A DNA stretch of 64,000 nucleotides. It comes from Cloacimonetes bacterium UBA3541 (GTDB lineage Bacteria > Cloacimonadota > Cloacimonadia > Cloacimonadales > Cloacimonadaceae). Location: contig DFOM01000059.1 in assembly GCA_002376725.1 (NCBI GenBank), positions 106,078-170,077 of the forward strand. Direction: 5' to 3'. A model generated the notes under the pieces. The model worked only from the letters and a program-made list of their open reading frames with translations. It had not been told where the DNA came from and made no database searches. Shown in pieces: positions 1 through 7,348 of this stretch. The first letter of the stretch is position 1. Each line of letters starts with the position of its first letter. A program made the translations under genes and the position numbers.

Positions 1-2148
1 CATTCCATCAAACACTAAGGTAAGTTCGGAAGAAGGAATCCAACCTTGAGAAAGGTCATTTTGAGTAGTTTCTCCCATCCAGATTTTGGTTGGTTCAAGA
101 GAATAATCTATATAAAAATAATTATAGAATTGAATGTCAGTTAATAGACCGCTTGAATTAAGTTCAGAAGCAAGATATACAGTTTCAAAAAGAGAGTTCT
201 TATAGTAAAAATCCATAGGCATTCTATCCCACAAATTACCTTCACCAATAGTAATGTAATCATAGATAACGCCAACAGGAAAGACTCTAATCTTCAAGGG
301 AAGAGATTTATTATTGCTCTCAATTTCATCTCCAGCCAAGATTACTTCTCCATAGATAGAAGCAGAGCCCTCAAAGTTTGGAATCCAGGGTATATCAAAT
401 TCTAATGTCTGTTGCGGAGCGATAGTTGATCCCATAACAGAACTAAGTTCTGTTCCATCAGTAGTCATTAATCTGACTACATAATTATTTTGAGCTTCTA
501 TTCCATTATTTTTTACGGTTATGTTATAACAATAATTTGATCCAATAGATGGAGCAGGGTTGCCATTAATACTCAAACAACTCAGATCATTGAGTAAAGG
601 ATAATTAGTGTAGAAAAAGGTGGTTTTAGGGAATTGGCCGGAAACAGTAGAAGGTGGAGGACTAAAAGGGTTGAAAGAATGATAACTAATGTTAGTTTTA
701 CGAGCCCTATTTGAACCTATAGTTTGTGCATAAAAATTATTATCCACAGAATAAAATTGATTGTCCCAGGGTCTTTGTACCATCATCACTAGATTACCAG
801 GATAATGCAAGTAAGGGGTTTGTAAAGGAATGGAAATCGTATTGACCCCGGCAGGATAATTGACATTACCTTCAAAGACCAGCGTTAATTGATTAGCAGG
901 AATCCAGCCTAAACTGAGATTGGATAAATCTGTAGTACCCAACCATATCCTGGTCATACTATTAGCAGGAGAAACAGCAAAATCACTATAAAAATTTATA
1001 GAGTAGATAATTCCGCTGGAAAAGCCAAGCTCTTCAGGATAATAAAGGCATTCATAAAGAGAATTATTAAGAGAAAAATCTATCGGTACTCTGGCTAACT
1101 CATTTCCAGAGCCAATGGTTACTGGTTGAACCCCAGCAGGATGAATAGTAATCAGTAGGGGAGTAGTTCTATCATTAACAGGATTCTCATCTTCAGTTAA
1201 AACTGCTTTTCCAGATAGATTGCAAGGACCTGCATTATTTAAAGAAGGAATCCAGGAAAGAGTATAGGTCTGAAATTCTCCTGCCTGAATAGGGTTGCCG
1301 TTTATAAAAGCAACCTCCTCTTCATCCAGTATAAGTTTTATCTGATAATTGTTTTGATTATTGCTGCCATTATTTCTAATTAATATCTGGTAATCTGAAC
1401 TCTCCCCTACTGTAAGAACATTATTTCCCGAGATAGAAATTGCAGCTAAATCATTGGAAAATGGGATAATGGGGTTGAATTCATAAACAGTATCTTCGCC
1501 GGGCCAGATAGAGATTTGATTATTTGAAGTAGTGGTTGAAACTGTAGCAGGATTCCCGGGAGTGACACTATAAAACCATCCAGAATCTCCAGGAACCATA
1601 TTGATACCAATAGAAGCGGAAGGAGAGTTTGGAGCTCCAGTAGCAAATCCATAAATAAACTCAATCTTACCAGTTTCATATAATCTCACCTGTAAATTAA
1701 AAAATGAACTGGCAGAATAATTCCATTTTAAATTAGTGTATTGAACGATAAAAACACGATGAGGAGCAGTTCCAGTAAGTAGATAGTAGCAAGATCCTGA
1801 ATCCAGATTACAATCATCCCAGAGAGGTGCGAGATTAGGACAGGCGAAGGTGGAACTGAGGTCATTATTAGGATAACTATTTGTCTGTTGAGCATCTAAC
1901 CCAATCCAGCCATTGGAGCTGATTTTGACTTCAGTATATAAATTTGCGCCATAAGGAAAGATAAAGCCAATAGAAATAGGAGAAGAAAGAGCATTGTTAG
2001 CTGATAATTCCGGGAGAACATTTCCTTCATCAGGGTTAAAGGGATTGTAGGTTCCGCTGGTTTGAGTAAAAGTATAATATTCTTCTATCGTAGCAAAACT
2101 AAAACTCATAAGAACTAATAGCCAAATAACTAAGAGTGATTTCTTCAT
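1..2148 (-). CDS. secreted repetitive surface protein (5' part; continues past the left window edge)
   Basis: The frame stays open for 716 codons from ATG to the window edge, so the C-terminus is missing. Residues 1-19 (MKKSLLVIWLLVLMSFSFA) are a clear signal peptide. A beta-rich domain of roughly 200 residues follows, containing SSNGWIGLD, a pattern common in FCB-group surface proteins. Then two kinds of module alternate: a CARDB-like Ig domain (about 229-338 and 520-624, each opening with NDL and carrying IRNNG/VKNNG) and a second module (about 339-455 and 625-716) marked by RIWLGTT/KIWMGET and LGWIP/QGWIP. Family knowledge suggests a cell-surface adhesin-like protein; its ligand is unknown. 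A sorting domain would be expected beyond the edge but cannot be seen. No partner gene is visible. Confidence 0.85.
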   Translation of the reverse strand, partial: MKKSLLVIWLLVLMSFSFATIEEYYTFTQTSGTYNPFNPDEGNVLPELSANNALSSPISIGFIFPYGANLYTEVKISSNGWIGLDAQQTNSYPNNDLSSTFACPNLAPLWDDCNLDSGSCYYLLTGTAPHRVFIVQYTNLKWNYSASSFFNLQVRLYETGKIEFIYGFATGAPNSPSASIGINMVPGDSGWFYSVTPGNPATVSTTTSNNQISIWPGEDTVYEFNPIIPFSNDLAAISISGNNVLTVGESSDYQILIRNNGSNNQNNYQIKLILDEEEVAFINGNPIQAGEFQTYTLSWIPSLNNAGPCNLSGKAVLTEDENPVNDRTTPLLITIHPAGVQPVTIGSGNELARVPIDFSLNNSLYECLYYPEELGFSSGIIYSINFYSDFAVSPANSMTRIWLGTTDLSNLSLGWIPANQLTLVFEGNVNYPAGVNTISIPLQTPYLHYPGNLVMMVQRPWDNQFYSVDNNFYAQTIGSNRARKTNISYHSFNPFSPPPSTVSGQFPKTTFFYTNYPLLNDLSCLSINGNPAPSIGSNYCYNITVKNNGIEAQNNYVVRLMTTDGTELSSVMGSTIAPQQTLEFDIPWIPNFEGSASIYGEVILAGDEIESNNKSLPLKIRVFPVGVIYDYITIGEGNLWDRMPMDFYYKNSLFETVYLASELNSSGLLTDIQFYNYFYIDYSLEPTKIWMGETTQNDLSQGWIPSSELTLVFDGM

Positions 2149-2772
2149 TGAAAATCTCCCTTTGTTGTTTATTAAGTTAATAAATAACTCAAGGTTATAC
2201 AGGTACTATCACTATCGTAACTATCTTTTATATAGGCAGGATAAAAACTATGATGAGATAACAAAAGAACGAGGAAAATAGAGGTTCTATAACTGATTGA
2301 AATGGGAGGATGCTCTAAACTAAAACCAGAAATTTAAGATAGATGGTTTTCCCCATCTCACTGTTTTATACATAACCACACCTTTCCTTTATAGAAGCAT
2401 AAATGTTTTCTCAAGCACAAAGCTTTTATCTTCAAAATTCTCTAAAGTATTGTGAATTTATCTGTATTCTCTGTCAAGTTTTATTTAAAATATTTAGTCC
2501 AATATATCAAGATTTTAAATATATTGATGAGATACTTGATTTCTTAAGAGGCTAAAATTCTGATATTTTCTTATATAAAGCCATCTAGGAAATTCCGAAT
2601 GAGCTTTTTATTTTAAAGTAATAGGAAAGAGAAGTATTATTGTGAGCAGTATCTTATTTTTATCGTTATAGCTATCCTTTAAAAGAAAGAATAGCTCCTC
2701 GGTTTGTGAGACAGAGATGTCTCATCGCCAAACAACGGCTTTATGAAGAAAGGACATCTCGCAACTCCCTTC
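2149..2772. other. 624-base AT-rich intergenic stretch
   Basis: No open frame with a ribosome binding site was found on either strand. Apart from the possible promoter listed separately, the only structure seen is a perfect 7-base inverted repeat (TGAGACA / TGTCTCA) around 2709-2726, just beyond the 3' end of the ABC-F gene. It lacks a T-run on either side. The remainder is plain AT-rich sequence. Confidence 0.5.
2449..2477 (-). promoter_or_regulatory. possible sigma70-type promoter upstream of the surface protein gene
   Basis: On the minus strand TTGACA is followed by a 17-base spacer and CACAAT, a 4/6 match to the -10 consensus. It points toward the surface protein gene, about 300 bases away, which would leave a long leader. 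AT-rich DNA yields such matches by chance, so this is tentative. Confidence 0.25.
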
Positions 2773-4542
2773 TTATTTTTCGGATAAATCAAACCAGCGC
2801 TGGAGTTTTTGTTGATAGAGCTTATTCAAGTTTTCCAGTTCCTTACTTATACGAAGATAATCAAGATGAGTGAGAGCTGGAGAAGAGTTTAGGGAATCTT
2901 CTAGATTTTTAATCTGAACTTCCAGATTTTCTATCTCCTGAGTAAGCAATTCCAATTCACGCTGTTCCTTATAGCTTAGACCTTTAACCTTATGTTGAGT
3001 CTTAGTAGCAGTATCAAGTGAAGGTTTTTTATTTTCCTTTTCTTCCTTTTGATAATCCCGTACTAATAAGTAGTCAGAATAATTTCCAGGGAATTTCCTG
3101 ATGCCATCTTTTTCAAAGACAAAGAGTTGCTCCACACAGCGATCAAGTAAGAAACGGTCATGAGAGACAACCAGAAGACAGCCATTAAAATCATCCAGAT
3201 AATCTTCCAAAATTTCCAGGGTTTGAATATCCAGGTCATTAGTAGGTTCATCCAGAATAATAAAATTGGCACCAAACATAAGTGATTTGAGGAGAAAGAG
3301 ACGACGCAGTTCTCCTCCGGAAAGAGAAGATAGTTTTTGTTGTTGCATTTTTTCATCAAAGAGAAAATTTTTAAGCATCTCTTTGGCAGTCAATTTCCAT
3401 CCTGACTTGGTCTGAATCACTTCAGAATATTGAGTTAAGTACTCAAAAACGGATAGTTCTGGATTATAGCTTTCATCCTCCTGGCGGAAAAAGGAAAAAC
3501 GAGTATTGACTCCAATTTTTACAGTCCCTGAATCTGGTTCTATTTCTCCTGCTATAATCTTTAGCAAAGTGGTTTTACCGCAGCCATTAGGACCAATAAT
3601 ACCAATTTTTTCATTAGCTTGAAAGATATGCTCCAAATTTTGAAATAAGGTCTGTCCTTCAAAACTTTTGCTGATGTTATGAAGTTCCAGGATAGTTTTG
3701 CCCTGACGCTCCCTAGGAAAAGAGATTTTAAGTTCCGGATTTGATATTAGATAGGATTGAGAGATGAGTTTTTGGACTCTATTAATATGGTCTTTAGGTT
3801 TAGAGGTTCGAGCTTTAGCGCCTCTTTTAAGCCAATCCAGCTCCTTCTTTAATTGTGCCTGACGGCGGATTTCTTTCCTTTTTTGATCAGTTAAACGGAT
3901 AAGTTTTTGCTCCACATAATCCGAATAATTGCCCTCGGTCAAATAGCAATGGCTGTGTTCTATCTCAAGAATACGATTGCAGATAGCATCCAGAAAATAG
4001 CGGTCATGGGAAACAAAGATGAGTGTCTTTTTAGACTTAGTAAGATAATCCTCCAGCCATTCAATAGTGTCCAGATCCAGATGATTAGTAGGTTCATCCA
4101 GCAAGATAAGGTCAGGTTCACTGGCTAAAACTTTAGCCAGACCAGCTTTTCTCCTTTCTCCACCCGAAAGCAAATTAAGAGGTTTTCCCCAATCGGAAAG
4201 ATTCATTAAGGAAAGCATAGCTTTAAAGCGATGTTCTTCCGTTGCAGAGCTTTTAGTTAAATTCTGATTTACAACATATTGAAGGATGGTCTCTTCTGAA
4301 GGCAGAGGTTCATTCTGGGGAAGCCATCCGAGAGTTAAATCTCGTCTTTTTATAATCGTTCCTGTTGTAGGTTCAAGATTTCCAGATATTAATCTTAGAA
4401 GAGTAGATTTTCCGGAACCGTTAATTCCCACAATGCCAATTTTATCACCACTATGAACGCCAAGATTAAGTTGGGAGAATATTACTTTGCTTCCCAGCTG
4501 CAGTGACAGATTTTCTATAGTAAGGATTACTTCAGAAGGCAT
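2773..4542 (-). CDS. ABC-F family ATPase, Uup/EttA-like
   Basis: Two ABC domains lie in one soluble 589-residue chain without membrane segments, which defines the ABC-F (ribosome-associated) class. The first Walker A (GINGSGKS) is near residue 40, with signature LSGGE and Walker B/switch LLDEPTNHLD then FVSHDRYF. The second Walker A is GPNGCGKT, with LSGGE, ILDEPTNDLD and VVSHDRFL. A charged linker separates the domains, and a C-terminal coiled coil (from about residue 530) resembles Uup. ABC-F proteins act on the ribosomal E-site; the exact paralogue is undecided. An upstream in-frame ATG would start inside the tRNA gene, so the start before PSEVILTIENL was chosen. It has no obvious Shine-Dalgarno and lies 11 bases after the tRNA 3' end, so both are probably co-transcribed. 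Confidence 0.92.
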   Translation of the reverse strand: MPSEVILTIENLSLQLGSKVIFSQLNLGVHSGDKIGIVGINGSGKSTLLRLISGNLEPTTGTIIKRRDLTLGWLPQNEPLPSEETILQYVVNQNLTKSSATEEHRFKAMLSLMNLSDWGKPLNLLSGGERRKAGLAKVLASEPDLILLDEPTNHLDLDTIEWLEDYLTKSKKTLIFVSHDRYFLDAICNRILEIEHSHCYLTEGNYSDYVEQKLIRLTDQKRKEIRRQAQLKKELDWLKRGAKARTSKPKDHINRVQKLISQSYLISNPELKISFPRERQGKTILELHNISKSFEGQTLFQNLEHIFQANEKIGIIGPNGCGKTTLLKIIAGEIEPDSGTVKIGVNTRFSFFRQEDESYNPELSVFEYLTQYSEVIQTKSGWKLTAKEMLKNFLFDEKMQQQKLSSLSGGELRRLFLLKSLMFGANFIILDEPTNDLDIQTLEILEDYLDDFNGCLLVVSHDRFLLDRCVEQLFVFEKDGIRKFPGNYSDYLLVRDYQKEEKENKKPSLDTATKTQHKVKGLSYKEQRELELLTQEIENLEVQIKNLEDSLNSSPALTHLDYLRISKELENLNKLYQQKLQRWFDLSEK

Positions 4543-4553
4543 AGATGGATAAA

Positions 4554-4630
4554 TGGCGTCCCTGAGGCGATTCGAACGCCTGACCTTCACCTTCGGAGGG
4601 TGCCACTCTATCCAGCTGAGCTACAGGGAC
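4554..4630 (-). tRNA. tRNA-Arg, anticodon CCG
   Basis: The minus strand folds into a full cloverleaf. The acceptor GTCCCTG pairs with CAGGGAC; the D-arm is GCTCAGCTGGATAGAGT; the anticodon loop CTCCGAA gives anticodon CCG; the T-arm is AGGCG-TTCGAAT-CGCCT; the discriminator is G. The CCA end is encoded. The first anticodon-stem pair is a G-A mismatch (position 27-43) and G10-U25 is a wobble; the rest is paired. It reads CGG arginine codons. The next gene begins 11 bases downstream of the encoded CCA, so maturation of this tRNA would also define the 5' end of the ABC-F message. Confidence 0.95.
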
Positions 4631-4660
4631 GCAGCATATTATATTCATTTATTATATTGA

Positions 4661-6094
4661 TTAAGTTTTTGTCAATCCCTTTCCCGAAGTTAGAAGTAAG
4701 CTCTCCAATTCACTTTTCCCGCATAGATAAGAGGTTGCATAAGGAGCAAGAGGACGAATGGATTCAGCCAGTATACGAGCAAGATTACGAATTTCCCATT
4801 GGGCATTAATATCAGCACGAAGTCTAATAAGATGATATAGTTCACGAAGATTCATATTTGCCAGAATCTTTACTTTCTCTGCATTAATACGTGCATATGG
4901 CATCAGTTCAGGAGATACTTGAGCCAATTTCTGTTTCAATGAATTTGTAGCTTTTAAAAGATTTAGCCATTTTCCGTCTCTTTTGAGAGTATAGATAATC
5001 GGAGGAAAGATGTAATTATTTGGTAAATATGCTTTTTGTTTAATAATAGTCCCAACTCTATGCCTTTTAAATTGAGACCAACAACATTCAGACATAGAAA
5101 GTTCAAAAGTGTAGGTTGCAAGTTCAAAGGCACGTGGCATTTTACTCCAGGGCTGGATATTTTCAAAAACTTCTTCCCATAACTGTTTTTTGGTGGAGTT
5201 ATCCAATTTTATAATAGTATCCAGACAGGAGGAAAAAGAATTTGTACATTGTTCAAAGAGCAGAGCAGCTAAGATTTTATCATCTGCCTCTGCTGTAAAT
5301 TCCAGTATATGTACCGGTGAATCCGCAAAGGGTATTGCAGTAATATCAGCTTTAAGCTTAGAGGCATCAAAGGAACCGGTAAAATCCTCTTTTTCTATAT
5401 AACGAATGAGTGAAGGACATAGTTCTTTAACAGATTGAAGCAAGAGATGGTAAAGTTCATGAGCTTCCGCTAACGGAGAAGTAATCAATCTTCTAAGCAG
5501 ATTCTCCAGACTGCGTGCATTAATAGTCATTCCCAGTTGAGTTTTGGTAGCAAGAGGTAAAATATATCGCGCATCTTCTTTAGCTTTGCCTTCAATTTCT
5601 GATTTTTTAAGTTCAGGTAGATTATTTTTATAATATTCCAAGATAGCTTGCAAGCTTTCTTTATATTCATCAAAAAGAGCCTGCATAGTTTGAATATATT
5701 CATCACGAAGAGGTTTAAGAAAAGTATTTTCCAGCTCTTGAGGAATAACAAAGTCATCAGAGAAAGCCACATAACGCTGGGATTTTTCTGTGAAAGAAGC
5801 AAATCGGAGAGTTTCCACTAATTCTGTAAGTAAACGAGAAATACCAATGAGGTCAAAATTAAAGACAGAGTGTTCAGCAACAGATGAATGCCCCAATTCA
5901 AAAATAATTTTCTGATTAGAGCGACGTGCTTTTTCCAGTTCTTTTAAAGCCTGTTCCCTAAGTTCAGTGATGGATTTTTCACTTCTGGAAATACGTGCAT
6001 AAGCAGCAGATATTACTTCTGGAGTAGCAGTTTCAGTATTTAGCTTACGAATTAAAGAGTTATCTATATTATAGCCAGCGAGATTGACTTGCAT
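4661..6094 (-). CDS. thyX: tandem-domain FAD-dependent thymidylate synthase (ThyX) homologue
   Basis: At 477 residues this is about twice a normal ThyX (roughly 220-250) and reads as two fused ThyX units. The N-half has GHSSVAEHSVFNF (about 68-80), then RFASFTEKSQRY (97-108), matching the second part of the ThyX signature RHRxxSxNExSxRY with the leading RH lost. The C-half keeps RHR (344-346) but not the S/E/S/RY part, and carries NLRELYHLIRLR and AQWEIRNLA, the classical flavin/dUMP-contact helix region. ThyX makes dTMP from dUMP with methylene-THF, FAD and NADPH, using active sites built across subunits, so complementary halves could form one composite site. No ThyA is seen here. It lies 11 bases behind deoC, suggesting one deoxynucleotide operon. 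Catalytic activity is inferred, not certain. Confidence 0.85.
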   Translation of the reverse strand: MQVNLAGYNIDNSLIRKLNTETATPEVISAAYARISRSEKSITELREQALKELEKARRSNQKIIFELGHSSVAEHSVFNFDLIGISRLLTELVETLRFASFTEKSQRYVAFSDDFVIPQELENTFLKPLRDEYIQTMQALFDEYKESLQAILEYYKNNLPELKKSEIEGKAKEDARYILPLATKTQLGMTINARSLENLLRRLITSPLAEAHELYHLLLQSVKELCPSLIRYIEKEDFTGSFDASKLKADITAIPFADSPVHILEFTAEADDKILAALLFEQCTNSFSSCLDTIIKLDNSTKKQLWEEVFENIQPWSKMPRAFELATYTFELSMSECCWSQFKRHRVGTIIKQKAYLPNNYIFPPIIYTLKRDGKWLNLLKATNSLKQKLAQVSPELMPYARINAEKVKILANMNLRELYHLIRLRADINAQWEIRNLARILAESIRPLAPYATSYLCGKSELESLLLTSGKGLTKT

Positions 6095-6105
6095 TGTAAT
6101 CCTAT

Positions 6106-6879
6106 TTAGAGCAATGCTTTCACATTGCTTGCCCCTATACGATTAGCACCTGCATCCAACATTGCAATGGCTTGTTCTCTGGTGCGGATTCCACCTGCAG
6201 CCTTAACTCCCATCTTGGGTCCCACAATCTCTCTTAAAAGCCGAACATTCTCCACGGTTGCTCCAGCTGTTCCAAATCCGGTGGAGGTCTTAACGAAATC
6301 TGCTCCTGCTTTTTTAGCATAAAGAGCACAGGTAATAATTTCTTCCCTGGAAAGGTAACAGGTCTCCAGAATAACTTTGAGGAGGACATCATTGGTATGA
6401 GCCATCTCTGCAATATTTTTTACCATTTGATAGGAATGAAGAGGATGACCACTCTTAACCGCACTCAGGTTTTGCACCATATCCAGTTCTTCAATACCGG
6501 TATTTATAACAGCAAGGGCTTCTGCAGCAACGGCATAGATATAGCTTGCCCCGAGAGGAAAATTGATAACAGTACAGGATTTTACGGTTGAAGTTAGCCT
6601 AAGTTGAAGTGGATGCGAAAAGTGAGAATTAACACACACTGCAGCACATTTATAATCATTGGCAAGGTCACAAAGAGCATTAACTTCACTTTGGGTAGCA
6701 TCGGCTTTAAGTAATGTGGCATCAATGACGGAAGCAATATCAGCTGAAGGATCATAAAGTTGGTCAGGTTGATCTGCTCGACAGATAGCACAGCCTAAGC
6801 AAATCTGATGTCCACCTCCACATTTACAGGGGGGATTATCTCCAAAAAGTTTACGCGCGATATATTCTATTTCGTTCAT
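6106..6879 (-). CDS. deoC: deoxyribose-phosphate aldolase with cysteine-rich N-terminal extension
   Basis: A class I aldolase of 257 residues that splits 2-deoxyribose-5-phosphate into glyceraldehyde-3-phosphate and acetaldehyde. The Schiff-base lysine lies in DFVKTSTGFG (about K197), the proton-relay lysine in GVKAAGGIRT (about K226), and the conserved Asp in EELDMV. Before the TIM barrel there is an extra segment of about 45 residues with a cysteine cluster (CKCGGGHQICLGCAICR, C18-C33 in a C-x-C-x6-C-x2-C-x2-C pattern) that could bind zinc or a cluster; plain DeoC lacks it. The start before NEIEYIARKL was chosen because GAGAGGTG sits just upstream; a longer in-frame start lacks such a site. 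thyX follows after 11 bases. Confidence 0.93.
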   Translation of the reverse strand: MNEIEYIARKLFGDNPPCKCGGGHQICLGCAICRADQPDQLYDPSADIASVIDATLLKADATQSEVNALCDLANDYKCAAVCVNSHFSHPLQLRLTSTVKSCTVINFPLGASYIYAVAAEALAVINTGIEELDMVQNLSAVKSGHPLHSYQMVKNIAEMAHTNDVLLKVILETCYLSREEIITCALYAKKAGADFVKTSTGFGTAGATVENVRLLREIVGPKMGVKAAGGIRTREQAIAMLDAGANRIGASNVKALL

Positions 6880-6967
6880 ATAGCACCTCTCATAGATTTT
6901 TTTCTTGATTCCACTACTAATTGTCAATAGGCAGCTTTAATATCGGAGCCACGACTTCTTCGCAAGG

Positions 6968-7222
6968 TTATTGTTTGAGACAAAGCTTTTCTAGCTTTTT
7001 AACTATCTGTACTTCTCCTTTTAGCTCGATTCTGACGGTTCTGGTTATGACTCGTTCATCACCGTACTTATAAATTCACTTATAAATTGTTTGTTTAGGT
7101 ATTCCATAAAGTAATGATACTTCGGCAATAGTGTTTCGCCCACTATGAATATCATCTAGTATCTTTAGACAAAACGCTTCACTGTAGTGGACATTAGTAT
7201 TAGATCTGCGAGGATCATTCAT
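6968..7222 (-). pseudogene. IS3-type transposase OrfA, helix-turn-helix fragment with in-frame stop
   Basis: The frame runs from an ATG preceded by AGGGGAAG to a TAA at codon 85, with TGA at codon 49. The reading is NTIAEVSLLYGIPKQTIYK-stop-IYKYG. The stop falls exactly where orfA proteins of this kind have Trp (KWIYKYG), so TGG has become TGA. Upstream residues (HYSEAFCLKILDDI) and the helix-turn-helix are typical of IS3 OrfA. The C-terminal part ends abruptly after KKLEKLCLKQ. Not functional. Confidence 0.7.
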
Positions 7223-7264
7223 AATCTTCCCCTAATTTTTGTCCACTATTTTCAGGACACCTCA
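6968..7264 (-). mobile_element. remnant of an IS3-family-like insertion sequence (one end plus broken orfA)
   Basis: The outer end near 7239-7263 reads, on the minus strand, TGAGGTGTCCTGAAAATAG followed by TGGACA, a typical IS3-family terminal style. Inside it begins a broken orfA with an intact ribosome binding site. No orfB, DDE domain or second terminal repeat follows; the element is cut off where the deoC upstream region begins. It is a dead relic. Confidence 0.65.
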
Positions 7265-7348
7265 AACATTCTCCATTAAAAGTATTCTTAATTCTCCATC
7301 TTCTATGTGCATCTCTGTTCCCTCCGAGCCCTCTGTGTTGAACCCCCA
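7265..7348. other. short junction segment with CTCTGT/CACAGAGG-type motif
   Basis: Between the IS remnant and the next gene the plus strand reads CATCTCTGTTCCCTCCGAGC then CCTCTGTGTTGAAC. On the other strand this is an ACACAGAGG..GGAGGG..ACAGAG phrase of a kind I recall from intergenic DNA of many unrelated environmental genomes. No gene is supported here; the resemblance is from memory only. Confidence 0.3.

Noticed and set aside
2706..2728. Palindrome TGAGACA..TGTCTCA as a terminator or lone copy of the 44-bp unit
   Set aside because: No T-run follows on either strand, and its arms are in the opposite order to hairpin B of the 44-bp units.
6968..7222. TGA read as Trp (alternative genetic code)
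   Set aside because: The TGA lies in a truncated transposase relic, and intact genes here (for example marR and osmC) end in TGA; decay explains it.
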